DNA of 64,000 nucleotides from Myroides fluvii (GTDB taxonomy: Bacteria > Bacteroidota > Bacteroidia > Flavobacteriales > Flavobacteriaceae): NCBI RefSeq assembly GCF_009792295.1, contig NZ_CP039934.1, positions 2,934,501-2,998,500 on the forward strand, in the 5' to 3' direction. The notes below the pieces were generated by a model. It saw only the letters and a program-made list of their open reading frames with translations, was not told the DNA's origin and did no database searches. Shown in pieces: positions 1 through 10,300 of this stretch. Every line of letters begins with the position of its first letter. Position 1 is the stretch's first letter. A program made the position numbers and the translations under genes.

Positions 1-1793
1 TGGTAAGTTTTACCAAATTCGAATAAACGCAAATCGCTGTTCTTTCTGTTGATGTTGTATGAAATAGATTCTAAACCACCAAACAAAAGTGATTGTCTCA
101 TGACTGATAAATCTGCACTTAACGGGTTTACGATATCTACTTGATAGCTCTTATTGATGCTTTCTGTCAGCTTACTGTATTCAGGTGTAGTCAATGAATT
201 GTTCATGATTTCATGAAACCCTTGCGCAACCAATTGATTCGCAATGATATTCTGAACACGGTGATCTTCCGTTCTTGAACTATTCGAAATTGTCGCATTT
301 AGTTTGGAAGAGAAACTGATATTGTTGTATCCATACACGCGTAAAATCTCTTCAATAACGTCAATTTCTCTAGTCACATCTGCACGGTAGGCAGGAACGG
401 TGATTCCTAGTCCAACATCCGACATGCTGTGTACTTTAATATCTAAGGAAACTAAAATCGTTTTGATTGTTTCTTTTGAAATATCTTCCCCTAAGATGCG
501 GTTGATGTTGTTGAAGTTTAGGAATACCGAATGATCCTCTACTTTTTTAGGATATAAATCAACGATGTCCGACGTGATTTCACCACCAGCAACACTTTGA
601 ATTAACAAAGCCGCATGTTTTAAGGCGTATTCTGTTATAGATGGATCGATTCCTCTTTCGAAACGGAAAGATGAATCGGTGTTTAAATTGTGTCTTTTTG
701 CTGTTTTTCTAACGCTAACAGGGTTAAAATAAGCACTTTCTAAGAAAATAGTAGTGGTGTTTTCTGAAACTGCAGATTTCAATCCTCCAAACACACCAGC
801 GATACACATTGGTCCGTTTTCGTCACATATCATTAAATCATCTTGATGTAAGGTGCGCTCAACACCGTCTAAAGTAACAAATTTCGTTCCTTCAGCCACT
901 GTTTTTACAATTACTTTACTTCCTTTGATCTTAGCAGCATCAAAAGCGTGTAGCGGTTGCCCTAAATCGTGTAATACATAGTTTGTTACGTCTACGATGT
1001 TGTTTTTAGGTGTGATACCGATAGCTTTTAAGCGATTTTGTAACCATTCAGGAGAAGATTTAACTTCAATTCCCGAGATGGTAACCCCGCAATAACGAGG
1101 TGCTTTTTTGTAATCTTCAACGACTACATCCATTTTAAGCGTTCTTCGCTCTACTTTGAACTTACTTACAGCAGGTGTAATTAATTCTTTGTGTGGTGTT
1201 TCAATGTTTGGGTTTTGTAAAAGACCGGCACGCAAATCTCTAGCAACGCCCCAGTGGCTCATTGCATCAGAACGGTTTGGTGTAAGTCCGATTTCAAAAA
1301 CTTGATCCGTAGTAACATCAAAAATAGTAGCAGCAGGTGTACCTGGTGCAATAGATTCATCTAAAACTAAGATTCCACTGCCGTCAGTTCCAATGCCTAA
1401 TTCAACAGCAGAACAAATCATACCGAAGCTGTCTTCTCCTCTGATTTTGCCTTTTTTAATTTGAAATGCATTTCCTTCTGCATCGTACAACTCAGTGCCA
1501 ATTGTTGCAACGGGTACTTTTTGTCCAGCAGCGACGTTTGGAGCACCACAAACGATTTGTACAGGTTCCCCTGTTCCTAAATCAACTTTTGTAACATTTA
1601 GTTTATCTGCATTAGGGTGTTTGGTGCAAGATAATACATGTCCTACGACAACTCCTCTTAAACCACCTTTTAAACTTTCATATTGAGTAACTCCCTCAAC
1701 TTCAAGACCTAAATCCGTAAGAATCTCTGATGTTTCTTCTGGTGTGATATCTAGCTTAATGAATTGTTTTAACCAATTGTATGAAATATGCAT
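1..1793 (-). CDS. pheT: Phenylalanyl-tRNA synthetase beta subunit (partial, N-terminal part)
   Basis: Read on the minus strand from the ATG at 1793, the protein begins MHISYNWLKQFIKLDI and stays open to the left edge, so the C-terminal part lies outside the window. The visible part has the N-terminal EMAP/tRNA-binding-like (OB) domain, with GEPVQIVCGAPNVAAGQ at about residues 70-90. It continues with B3/B4 and B5 regions (TPNRSDAMSH; FEIGLTPNRSD). PheT pairs with PheS to charge tRNA-Phe and carries the editing site for mis-charged tyrosine. Roughly 597 codons of the usual 800 or so are present. No pheS is seen next to it in the window. The identification rests on strong overall similarity to the family as I know it. 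Confidence 0.95.
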   Translation of the reverse strand, partial: MHISYNWLKQFIKLDITPEETSEILTDLGLEVEGVTQYESLKGGLRGVVVGHVLSCTKHPNADKLNVTKVDLGTGEPVQIVCGAPNVAAGQKVPVATIGTELYDAEGNAFQIKKGKIRGEDSFGMICSAVELGIGTDGSGILVLDESIAPGTPAATIFDVTTDQVFEIGLTPNRSDAMSHWGVARDLRAGLLQNPNIETPHKELITPAVSKFKVERRTLKMDVVVEDYKKAPRYCGVTISGIEVKSSPEWLQNRLKAIGITPKNNIVDVTNYVLHDLGQPLHAFDAAKIKGSKVIVKTVAEGTKFVTLDGVERTLHQDDLMICDENGPMCIAGVFGGLKSAVSENTTTIFLESAYFNPVSVRKTAKRHNLNTDSSFRFERGIDPSITEYALKHAALLIQSVAGGEITSDIVDLYPKKVEDHSVFLNFNNINRILGEDISKETIKTILVSLDIKVHSMSDVGLGITVPAYRADVTREIDVIEEILRVYGYNNISFSSKLNATISNSSRTEDHRVQNIIANQLVAQGFHEIMNNSLTTPEYSKLTESINKSYQVDIVNPLSADLSVMRQSLLFGGLESISYNINRKNSDLRLFEFGKTY

Positions 1794-1887
1794 TCGAAAA
1801 TAATTTTATTGAAGGCAAATATACGGATTGCCTTAGTTTAAGTGAAATAATTTTGGTGTTAATATTTAAAATAAGCGTTTCCGATGG

Positions 1888-2304
1888 TTATAAGAATTTT
1901 TCGCGAATGGAGGCACTGGGAATCATGCACTGATCTTTTTTCCCGTACCATTTGTAGCGGTTTTTTGCGATATAATCGTATAGCGAATCGGCTAGTTTTG
2001 TCGGTAAAATAAGAAATAGGGGAAGGAGAGAATACCAGCCCCCTAGATATTTAGCAATCATCAAAGCTGCTTGTGATTTTACGTAATATGCTTCGCCCGG
2101 AATATAGAGCACAATGCTATCCGTTTTTTCTCGGTCTACGCCAATTTGCTGTAAAATTTGCTGTCCCAATTCTGAATCCAAGGAAGTGAATCGGAATTGA
2201 TCTTTTTGATCTGCGTCTATTACCTTTTTGACCACATTGTCACAGAGGTTACATACGCCATCAAAAAGAACGATTTTTTTGTTCTTAGGGAGTTGTTCTA
2301 TCAT
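1888..2304 (-). CDS. DCC-family (DUF393) thiol-disulfide oxidoreductase-like protein
   Basis: A 138-aa protein with the family-defining FDGVCNLC motif near residues 14-21. This is a CxxC pair on a thioredoxin-like strand-helix turn that names the DCC family. The remainder (YVKSQAALMIAKYLGG, then a hydrophobic LLPLFLILP stretch, then YDYIAKNRYKWYGKKDQC) matches the usual layout of these 120-140-aa proteins. Its ATG overlaps the stop of mutS2 by four bases (ATGA), so the two genes are probably translationally coupled on one minus-strand transcript. The substrate is unknown for most family members. A redox or disulfide-handling role is an inference from the CxxC only. Confidence 0.85.
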   Translation of the reverse strand: MIEQLPKNKKIVLFDGVCNLCDNVVKKVIDADQKDQFRFTSLDSELGQQILQQIGVDREKTDSIVLYIPGEAYYVKSQAALMIAKYLGGWYSLLPLFLILPTKLADSLYDYIAKNRYKWYGKKDQCMIPSASIREKFL

Positions 2305-4475
2305 TTTTTACGCTCTACCATTTCAAGTTGATCTATGTTTACTTTTGATGTAAAGAAACCGTAGTTTACTGTTGCGGTTTTCTTTTCAATGCTGTCTATT
2401 GTTCCTACAGCTCTTCCCTCTAGCATTCGAACGCGATCACCTACTTTTAAAGGAAATTTCGTTTTATTGCTCTCTTCCTGCTGTTTTAGTATTTCCTTTT
2501 TCTCTTTTTTCTCCTTTCGAATGACTTCTACTTTCTTTTCTACTTCTTGGAGTAATACTTTTTGCTCTTCTTCTTTCTTTTTCTTTTCAACTAACGTAAC
2601 TTTCTTGCGTTTGGAATTTTCAATTTCCACCACCTTTAAAAGTTCACTAAACAACGTTTTTTTACTTTTGTTGTTGAAGTATTTTTCTGATAAGTCATCT
2701 AATTTCTGTCCCAAGTAAACCAAGCGCTGATTGGAGTCGTATAATTCTTGGTAACGCTCTAATTTGTCTTGTACTTTGGCATTGATGCCTTCTAATTTCT
2801 TGCTTTCTTCCCTTGCTTTTGTTTCCTCTTCTTTTAAATTTTGCGAGGTACGCTCTAATTTATGTCGTTCTTTTTGAAGGTTGGTAATGGTTTTGTCAAA
2901 GCGAACTTTGTCGGTTTCCACTTTCTTTTTCGCTCGATTGATCAAGCTAAAGGGGATTCCGTTTTTTTGTGCAACCTCAAAGGTAAAAGAACTTCCTGCT
3001 TGCCCCACGTTTAATTTGTAAAGGGGTTCCAGTGATTTTTCATCAAAAAGCATATTCGCATTGGTTGCATCGGGCAATTGATCAGCTAATATCTTCAAAT
3101 TGGTATAGTGGGTTGTAATAATGCCATAGGCTTCGCGATCATAGAATTCTTCTAAGAAAACTTCCGCCAAGGCACCTCCTAATTCTGGATCCGAACCCGT
3201 TCCAAATTCATCTATTAAAAATAGGGTATTTGAATTACATTTCTTCAAAAAGTAATTCATATTTTTTAATCGATAACTATACGTGCTCAAGTGATTCTCG
3301 ATGGATTGATTGTCGCCAATATCCGTCAGAATACGATCAAATAAAAACGTATGGCTGCGCTCGTGAACAGGAATCAGTAAACCCGATTGCAACATGAGCT
3401 GAAGTAAGCCAATTGTTTTTAACGTAATACTTTTTCCTCCCGCATTTGGACCCGAAATCACAATGATTCGGCTGTTTTTTTCCAGTTGAATGGTTTGCGG
3501 ATGGGTTGTTTTTCGTTTTTCTTTGTTGTTTAACCACAAAATAGGGTGGTAAGCTTCTCTGAAATACAAGGTTTTTTCTTCGCTAATTTCTGGAAGTAAC
3601 CCATTTATTTTTAATGCATATTTTGCTTTTCCTGCAGTAATATCTACTAAGGTTAAGTATTGTGTATACTCGAATAACAAGGTTCTGAATGGGCGAATGG
3701 CATTGGTTAGTGCCTTTAAAATACGAACGATTTCTTCTCGCTCTTCGTATTCCAAATTACTGAGTTCTCGAGAGAAATTTAAAGTTGCTTCAGGCTCAAT
3801 ATACACGATACTTCCTGTTTTTGATTGACCTAAAACACTTCCCTTTACTTTACGGCGATGCATAGCAATAACTGCCAAAACACGTCGATTATCTACGATG
3901 GTCTCTCGAATATCATCTAGATATCCCGCACTGTTGTATTGAGATAAAGCAAAACCAAAACTTTGATTGATCTTTCCTCGAACCAAATTAATACTCTTGC
4001 GAATGGACATTAAATCAACAGAAGCATTGTCTTTGATTTCTCCATATTTATCCAGTACATGGTCAATTTCTTTTCCAATACTCTTTTCTAAAACTAAGGT
4101 AGCCGTATCTGCTGCCAGATGCGGATAATAATCGCTGAATTTTTTAAAATACGCAATTAGGTTGCTTGTCGTTTCAGTGAGGTTGTATATTTTTTTAAAA
4201 CTGCTGATTTCTAAAAAACTGTCTTCTATACCCAAAAATTTTAGCTCATAGTCAATCCCGTCAAAATAGTGATTGGGGATAACGTTGTTGTTGGTAAAAG
4301 AAGCTAAATATTCTGAGGTTTGGTTTAAGGCATGTAGGGTTTCTTCCTTGGTTTTATACGGAACGATTTCCATCGCCAGCTCTTTTCCGCTTTCTGTTAC
4401 GCAGCGGTCAGAAACGAAAGATAAAACGGTATTGAATTCTAAATCTTGTAAAGTCTTCTTGTTAATCGATGTCAT
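2301..4475 (-). CDS. mutS2: Endonuclease MutS2-like ATPase, lacking a recognisable Smr domain
   Basis: A 724-aa MutS-type ATPase. The core and clamp regions (residues about 1-300) are followed by the ABC-type ATPase: Walker A GPNAGGKS at 342-349, Walker B/signature LFLIDEFGTGSDPELGGA at about 420, and the ITTHYTNLK H-loop region. A long charged coiled coil (about 515-660) follows. The C-terminus is a small KOW-like segment (VGDRVRMLEGRAVGTIDSI). Family MutS2 proteins act on recombination intermediates and stalled ribosomes, and many end in an Smr nuclease domain of about 80 aa with an LDLRG motif. I see no such domain here, so the nuclease function implied by the name may be absent. It is encoded upstream of, and overlaps, the DCC protein gene. 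Confidence 0.9.
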   Translation of the reverse strand: MTSINKKTLQDLEFNTVLSFVSDRCVTESGKELAMEIVPYKTKEETLHALNQTSEYLASFTNNNVIPNHYFDGIDYELKFLGIEDSFLEISSFKKIYNLTETTSNLIAYFKKFSDYYPHLAADTATLVLEKSIGKEIDHVLDKYGEIKDNASVDLMSIRKSINLVRGKINQSFGFALSQYNSAGYLDDIRETIVDNRRVLAVIAMHRRKVKGSVLGQSKTGSIVYIEPEATLNFSRELSNLEYEEREEIVRILKALTNAIRPFRTLLFEYTQYLTLVDITAGKAKYALKINGLLPEISEEKTLYFREAYHPILWLNNKEKRKTTHPQTIQLEKNSRIIVISGPNAGGKSITLKTIGLLQLMLQSGLLIPVHERSHTFLFDRILTDIGDNQSIENHLSTYSYRLKNMNYFLKKCNSNTLFLIDEFGTGSDPELGGALAEVFLEEFYDREAYGIITTHYTNLKILADQLPDATNANMLFDEKSLEPLYKLNVGQAGSSFTFEVAQKNGIPFSLINRAKKKVETDKVRFDKTITNLQKERHKLERTSQNLKEEETKAREESKKLEGINAKVQDKLERYQELYDSNQRLVYLGQKLDDLSEKYFNNKSKKTLFSELLKVVEIENSKRKKVTLVEKKKKEEEQKVLLQEVEKKVEVIRKEKKEKKEILKQQEESNKTKFPLKVGDRVRMLEGRAVGTIDSIEKKTATVNYGFFTSKVNIDQLEMVERKK

Positions 4476-4590
4476 TTGTTATAATGAGATTATATAGCAA
4501 AAATACTACTTATTTATGGAAAAAAAGAAGGAAGAGGGATAAAGATAAGAGGAGTTTATAGGAAGTAGAGGAGGTAGAAAAAGAAACGTT

Positions 4591-4598
4591 TATCTTTG
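4591..4598 (+). promoter_or_regulatory. Putative -7 element of the Crp/Fnr gene promoter
   Basis: TATCTTTG fits the Bacteroidota TAnnTTTG consensus and lies 43 bp before the ATG at 4641, in the divergent gap between mutS2 and the regulator. No convincing -33 TTG was found at the usual distance. Confidence 0.45.
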
Positions 4599-4640
4599 TT
4601 TTGAACGTAGCGATATAAATCGAATAGAAAGAAAAGTACA

Positions 4641-5192
4641 ATGAAAAACACGGTATGGGTTGATGAGTTAGTTACAACATTGGCTTCAGTAGTGGAGCAT
4701 CGGTTGGTCAAGAAAGGAGAAGCGCTCTTGCGAATCGGCGAGGTGTGTGATTATGTTGGGCGAGTAGAAATAGGTGCGATGCGTATGTTTTATATCGATG
4801 CTGCTGGTAGTGATCGGTCTTTTTCGTTTTTTCTTGCTCAGGATATTTTCACCAATTACGAAGGGTTACTTACAGCAGAAGCCTCGAAAATGGAGATTCA
4901 AGCGCTAGTAGATACGCAGGTGGTGCTGATTCGAAAAAAAGACCTATTTCATCTTTACGAATCTTCTTTTTATTGGCAAAGAATGGGGCGATTAATGTCA
5001 GATGCTATTTTTTTATCCGCTAAGGAACGAATCGACTTTTTGCTGTTTCATACTCCTGAGCAACGCTATAAGCAACTACTGGCCAATCAACCCCGTATTT
5101 TACAGGAAGTACCCCAAAAGTACATTGCTAGCTATATTGGCATCCAGCCACAATCGCTCTCTCGAATAAGAAAGCGATTAAGTAGGGAATAA
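4641..5192 (+). CDS. Crp/Fnr-family transcriptional regulator
   Basis: A 183-aa protein with an N-terminal cyclic-nucleotide-binding-like beta roll (residues about 15-115, including VKKGEALLRIGEVCDYVGRV) and a dimerisation helix. A short C-terminal winged-helix part ends in QKYIASYIGIQPQSLSRIRKRL, the recognition helix typical of this group. Such regulators are usually about 190 aa in flavobacteria, so it is full length. No 4Fe-4S cysteine cluster is seen, so oxygen sensing of the classic FNR type is unlikely. The ligand is unknown. An imperfect palindrome starts right after its stop codon and precedes the DUF3995 gene. Similar palindromes precede the pirin and luciferase-like genes elsewhere in the window, which suggests a small regulon. 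Confidence 0.85.
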   Translation: MKNTVWVDELVTTLASVVEHRLVKKGEALLRIGEVCDYVGRVEIGAMRMFYIDAAGSDRSFSFFLAQDIFTNYEGLLTAEASKMEIQALVDTQVVLIRKKDLFHLYESSFYWQRMGRLMSDAIFLSAKERIDFLLFHTPEQRYKQLLANQPRILQEVPQKYIASYIGIQPQSLSRIRKRLSRE

Positions 5193-5237
5193 GTTAACTT
5201 AAGTGAACGCCTGCTTTTTTCTGGATCTCTACCTTTG
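5193..5237 (+). promoter_or_regulatory. Putative Crp/Fnr operator plus -7 element before the DUF3995 gene
   Basis: The imperfect palindrome GTTAACTTAAGTGAAC (5193-5208) begins at the base after the Crp/Fnr stop codon. It is followed 37 bp from its start by a -7 element TACCTTTG (5230-5237). The same geometry (37 and 38 bp) and a related 16-mer recur before the pirin gene (42797) and the luciferase-like gene (47561). A clear -33 TTG is missing, as expected for an activator-dependent promoter. Binding by the adjacent regulator is inferred. Confidence 0.5.
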
Positions 5238-5255
5238 GATATAAATAAAAAGAAA

Positions 5256-5657
5256 ATGAGTGGTATTGAAGGGATTAAAGCAATCAATTTTTTGATATTT
5301 CTATTTTTAGGAGGCATTCACCTGTATTGGGTGTTTGGAGGACAATGGGGACTTAACGCTGCTCTTCCTTCTAATGCTGAGGGGGTGCGAGTTCTTCAAC
5401 CTGGAAAAAAGGGAACAGTTGGTGTGGCTTGCTGTTTGTTTGTAGCCGGGTTATTTTCAAGTGGGGTGATTACTTGGGGAACGTGGCCTTTTTTAGTTAT
5501 CGGAATCTTGTTTGGACTTCGAGTTATAGGTGATTTTAGGTATGTGGGTATCGGTAAAAAGATAAAAAATACGCCTTTTGCTCAGAAAGATGCAACGGTT
5601 TTTATTCCGCTTTGTATTTATTTGAGTTTAAGTCATTTTTTCTTGTTTTATTGGTAA
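5256..5657 (+). CDS. DUF3995 small integral membrane protein
   Basis: A protein of 133 aa when started at the ATG at 5256 (MSGIEGIKAINF). An in-frame TTG at 5235 overlaps the -7 element and is therefore unlikely to be the start. Four hydrophobic segments are visible: LIFLFLGGIHLYWVFGG, VGVACCLFVAGLFSSG, FLVIGILFGLRVIG and FIPLCIYLSLSHFFLFY. The GIHLYWVFGGQWG region is the usual signature of DUF3995 (YoaS-like) proteins. The function of the family is unknown. It lies 63 bp after the Crp/Fnr gene on the same strand, so the two may be a regulator-target pair. Confidence 0.8.
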   Translation: MSGIEGIKAINFLIFLFLGGIHLYWVFGGQWGLNAALPSNAEGVRVLQPGKKGTVGVACCLFVAGLFSSGVITWGTWPFLVIGILFGLRVIGDFRYVGIGKKIKNTPFAQKDATVFIPLCIYLSLSHFFLFYW

Positions 5658-5770
5658 TACTTTTATTTTTTTAATAGGTATGATGAATATCAGTTCTTTT
5701 CTGTGTTAAAAATTAGTAATTTGTATTCAAAATAAAAAAGCAAAAAATAATTGTAAGAAATACTGAAGCT

Positions 5771-7039
5771 ATGAAATATGTATCTGCTCAAGAAGCTGCG
5801 AAAGTTGTAAAATCTGGAGATCGAATTTATGTACATGCCGCCGCTGCAACACCCAATATTTTAACCAAAGCGATTAGCGATAGGGCGAGTGAATTGCGCA
5901 ATGTTGAATTTTGTCATATTCACACGGAGGGAGAAGCGCCTTATGCGGATCCTGCATTGGCAGAAAGCTTTCATGTGAACTCTTTTTTTATTGGCAAGAA
6001 TGTGCGTCATACATTAGCAGCAGGAAATGGATCGTATACACCTGTTTTCTTGAGTGAAGTGCCGATGCTTTTTCGCAAAGGAGTGCTAAAAGTAGACGTG
6101 GTTCTGATTCAAGTATCACCACCAGATGAACACGGATTTTGCTCCTTAGGTGTATCAGTTGAGGCTTGTGTGGCGGCTATGGAAAGAGCAAGGGTGGTTA
6201 TTGCGCAAATTAATCCGCAAATGCCCCGTACGTTTGGCGATAGCGTATTGCACAGTTCTAAAATTGACCTAGCGGTGGATCATAACTGTCCTATTTACGC
6301 GGCTAAAGAAACTATAATTACAGAAAAAGAAGCAACAATTGGAAAATTTGTGGCTAATTTAATAGAAGATGAAAGTACACTTCAAATGGGGATTGGCTCT
6401 ATTCCCAACGCCGTTTTAGCTCAGTTGAATAACCATAAAAACTTGGGATTACATACGGAAATGTTCTCGGATGGCGTAATTGACCTAATTAAAAGTGGTG
6501 TGATTGACTGTTCGAAAAAGAAAATTGCCAAAGGAAGAGCCTTGGCAACCTTTTTAATTGGGTCAAAAAAACTATATGATTTCGTTGATAACAACCCTTT
6601 TATTGTACTAAAAGAATCGAGTTATGTCAACGATACAGCTATTATTAGAAAAAATCCAAAAGTAGTGGCGATTAACTCGGCCATTGAAGTCGATTTAACA
6701 GGTCAAATTTGCGCAGATTCCATCGGACATAAAATGTATTCGGGTGTAGGAGGGCAGATGGATTTTGTGCGTGGTGCTTCGTTGAGCGAGGGAGGAAAAG
6801 CGATTATCGCCTTGGCCTCGACGAGCAATCAAGGGCATAATCGCATTGTTCCCTTCTTGCGTCAAGGGGCGGGGGTAGTTACTACGCGTGCACATGCACA
6901 ATACATTGTTACAGAGTATGGTGTGGCCGATTTATATGGTAAAACACTAAAACAACGTGTAGCGGCTATGGCTGAAATTGCACATCCTGATTTTAGAGAA
7001 GAAATACTAAAAGCGTATTTTGATAATTTGAAAGGGTGA
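5771..7039 (+). CDS. Acetyl-CoA hydrolase / 4-hydroxybutyrate CoA-transferase family protein
   Basis: A 422-aa family I CoA-transferase. The N-terminal half (residues 1-185) has the GDRIYVHAAAATPNIL start and the VDVVLIQVSPPDEHGFCSLG segment. The C-terminal half has the catalytic-glutamate motif GLHTEMFSDGV with Glu230, followed by the glycine-rich YSGVGGQMDFVRGA CoA loop. Enzymes of this family move CoA between acetate (or succinate, butyrate, 4-hydroxybutyrate) and acyl-CoA, usually to conserve energy. The exact acyl substrate cannot be read from the sequence. The gene stands alone, followed by a terminator-like hairpin at 7093. Confidence 0.9.
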   Translation: MKYVSAQEAAKVVKSGDRIYVHAAAATPNILTKAISDRASELRNVEFCHIHTEGEAPYADPALAESFHVNSFFIGKNVRHTLAAGNGSYTPVFLSEVPMLFRKGVLKVDVVLIQVSPPDEHGFCSLGVSVEACVAAMERARVVIAQINPQMPRTFGDSVLHSSKIDLAVDHNCPIYAAKETIITEKEATIGKFVANLIEDESTLQMGIGSIPNAVLAQLNNHKNLGLHTEMFSDGVIDLIKSGVIDCSKKKIAKGRALATFLIGSKKLYDFVDNNPFIVLKESSYVNDTAIIRKNPKVVAINSAIEVDLTGQICADSIGHKMYSGVGGQMDFVRGASLSEGGKAIIALASTSNQGHNRIVPFLRQGAGVVTTRAHAQYIVTEYGVADLYGKTLKQRVAAMAEIAHPDFREEILKAYFDNLKG

Positions 7040-7092
7040 AATAGTTGACAGTTAACAGCTAACAGTTAACGGAAGATAATTGTAAATAAGAA

Positions 7093-7126
7093 AAACCATT
7101 CCTTTGTAGGGAGTGGTTTTTTTTTG
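7093..7126 (+). terminator. Rho-independent terminator after the CoA-transferase gene
   Basis: The stem AAACCATTCC / GGGAGTGGTTT (7093-7102 / 7109-7119) has a 6-nt loop and is followed by a run of T up to 7125. It ends the CoA-transferase transcript. Confidence 0.75.
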
Positions 7127-7128
7127 TT

Positions 7129-7201
7129 GGGGTGGTGAGGTGGTGAGGTGGTGAGGTGGTGAGGCGGTGTGGTGGTGAGGTGTGGTGATGAGGTGGTGAG
7201 G
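7129..7201. repeat. Minisatellite, 8-bp unit TGGTGAGG
   Basis: About nine imperfect copies of TGGTGAGG. The gap between the genes at 7039 and 7383 holds, in order, a terminator, this array, and an A-rich repeat tail at 7211-7252. No gene is seen in the gap. Confidence 0.85.
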
Positions 7202-7210
7202 ATTCATCGA

Positions 7211-7252
7211 GAATTTGTACAAAAAAGCAAAAAAGCAAAAAAACAAAAAAGC
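7211..7252 (+). repeat. Interspersed A-rich repeat tail, copy 1 (AAAAAAGC periodic)
   Basis: Positions 7219-7252 are identical over 34 bp to 40182-40215. The repeat is built from runs of six or seven A separated by GC or C. Shorter related copies lie at about 46399-46416 and 49927-49946. Each copy sits next to a tandem minisatellite. Confidence 0.8.
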
Positions 7253-7382
7253 CAAAACCAACTGCTAACCGCTAACCGATCTCAGATAACTTTTTCGTTT
7301 TTTTGCACAATAAAATATAGCGGGATGCTGTTTAAAAAGGGTATAAATCGTTATATTTGACACTAAAATAAATTGAAAATCA

Positions 7383-10300
7383 ATGCGTAAAATTAATAGG
7401 TTGGCTTGTATAGCTGCACTAGTGGGGAGTATGAGCCTTTATGCGCAGCAAACAGCTGTATATACAGGTCCTTATGCAACGTTTAATCATGCAGTAGCAC
7501 TGTATAATGAACAAGAGTATTTAGCTGCCCAGCTATTGTTTGATAAAATTAAAAAAGAAAATAGTTCAGAGAACAAAGATATAGAAGCAGATTGCGCGTA
7601 TTATATAGCAAATTGTGCAATTCGATTGGATCAAAGTGGTGCGGAAAATAAAATCGACGATTTTGTAGCTAATTATCCAACGAGTTCTAAACAGAATATT
7701 GCGTATATCGAAGCTACGGATTATTATTTCTCGAGAGGTCAGTTTGCAAAAGCAGCTCACTATGCGGCCAAGGTAAAAGACCACGTGATTGAAACCGAGA
7801 AGGTAGCAGATCGTTTCTTTTTTGAAAAAGGCTATAGTTCTTTTTATATGAAGAATAGAAAAGAAGCGAAAAAGTACTTAGAAAAAGTAAGTCAAAAAGG
7901 AGAATGGGGCGAACAAGCAACCTATTATTTAGGATATATTGCTTATGATACAGATAATTTTGACGACGCGAAGAAACTCTTTGAAAAAGTTGAAAGCAAG
8001 GAAAAGTACAAGGAGAAAATGGGGTACTTCCAAGCGGATATGAATTTCAAAACTGGAAATTTCGAACAAGCCATTGCAGATGGTTTATCGCAAATCAATA
8101 AATCGAATCCACAAGAAAAATCAGAACTTGCAAAAATCATAGGAGAAAGTTATTTTAACTTGAAACAGTATGATAAAGCACTTCCTTATTTAGTAGACTA
8201 CAAAGGGAAGAATGGCAAGTGGAATAATACCGATTACTATCAGTTGGGATATGCCTATTATAAGTCGAAAGATTATGAGAAGGCAATTGAACAGTTCAAC
8301 AAAATTATTGACGGAGATAATTCGATTGCTCAAAATGCGTACTATCATTTGGGAGAAAGTTATTTGCATACCCATAAAAAAACACAGGCATTGAATGCAT
8401 TTAAAAATGCTTCTGAAATGCGTTTTGATGCGAGTATTCAAGAGGATGCCTATTTAAATTACGGTAAATTGAGTTATGATATTGGAAATGCATACCAAAG
8501 TGCGCCTAAAGTAATTAGTGGATTCATGGAAAAATATCCAGGTTCTCCGTATCGTGAGGAAATGGAGGGATTGTTGATTGACTCTTATATTACTTCTAAA
8601 AACTTCGCGGAAGCTTTAGTTCTTTTGGAGAAAAACAAAACAACAGCCAATAAAGAAGCGTATCAAAAAGTAACGTTTTATCGCGGTTTAGAGTTGTTCG
8701 CAGAAGGAAAGTATGATGATGCTTTGTCGATGTTTACAAAGTCGTTAGTAGAGCGCCAAGATGGATTGTTTACAGCTCGTGCTTACTATTGGCAAGCAGA
8801 GTCTAATTACGCGCTGAATAAGTTTACGGAAGCTATTTCTTCTTATGTGAGTTTCATGGGAAGTCCACAAGCAAAAAATACCAATGAATATAAAAATGTA
8901 AACTACGGTTTAGGATATACTTATTTTAAGCAAAAGGAGTACAGCAATGCCTCGAAGCAATTTCAGAGCTTTATTGCCACAGCACCCAAAGATGAAGCTA
9001 GGCGTATTGATGCTTACCTTCGATTGGGAGATAGTCAATTCGTAGAGGGAAGTTATTGGGCAGCGATGGAGGCGTACAACAAAGTAATCGAAGCGAATAA
9101 AGTAGATGTTGAGTATGCGCGCTTTCAAAAAGCATTGGCTTATGGATTTGTTGATCGTTTACAGAAAAAAGCAGACGATTTAATTGCCTTTACCAAAGAC
9201 TATCCAAAATCAAGCTTAACGGATAATGCCTTGTATGAGTTGGGGATGACTTATGTTGTGATGCAACAACCGCAAAAGGCTACACCTGTTTTTGATCAAT
9301 TGCTGAAGAATTTTTCAAAGAGCTCTTATGCGTCTAAAGCTTTATTGCGCCAAGGCTTGATCCATTACAATGCCAATAGAGCAGATGAAGCTTTAGTGAA
9401 ATTTAAAGAAGTGGTAGCGAAGTATCCTACTAGCGCAGAAGCAATCGAAGCGGTTCAAAATGCTAGATTGGTTTATGTGGATCAAGGAAAAGTGGATGAA
9501 TATGGGGTATGGGTAAAAGGATTGTCATTCGTTAGTGTGAGTGATTTAGAATTAGATAAAGATACCTATGAGTCAGCCGAAAAACAGTATATGCAAAATA
9601 ATACGCAAGCTGCAATTGCTGGTTTTGAGAAGTATTTAGTCGCTTATCCTAAAGGGTTAAAAGCATTACATGCTCATTTTTATTTGGGTCAAATGTATTT
9701 CGCTTCCAATAACCTGAAGAAAGCACAACCGCATTATTTAGCTGTTGTGGAAGGCAATAAAAATGAATATGTAGAGGTGAGTTTATCCCGTTTGTCCGAA
9801 ATTTATCTGAAAGAGAATGATACGGATCAAGCGCTGTTGATGTTGAGTCGATTGGAAAATGAAGCCGCTCAAGAACAAAACAAAGTTTTTGCAAAATCAA
9901 ATTTAATGAAGTTGTATTACCAAGAAGGAGATTATACAAATGCATTAGATTATGCTGAACAGGTATTGAAATTGACTAAAATTGACGATAAGGTTAAAAG
10001 TGATGCTCAAATTATTATTGCGCGAACTGCTTTTGCAAATAAACAATATGACAAGGCAAAAAAAGGATATGCGGATGTTGCTAAAATTGCAAAAGGTGAA
10101 CTAGCTGCTGAAGCCTTGTATTACGATGCTTTCTTTAAACGTATGGACAATAAATTTGACGCTTCGAATGAAAGTGTTCAAAAATTGGCCAAAGACTATT
10201 CAACCCATAAGTATTACGGAGCAAAGGGATTAGTGTTAATGGCGAAAAATTTCTATAGCTTAAAAGATGCGTATCAAGCAACGTATATCTTGGATAGTGT

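Noticed and set aside
7044..7072. Operator-like GTTAACAGCTAACAGTTAAC after the CoA-transferase gene
   Set aside because: The half-site spacing differs from the three proposed Crp/Fnr operators and it lies between a stop codon and a terminator. It resembles the GTTGACAGTT repeats instead.
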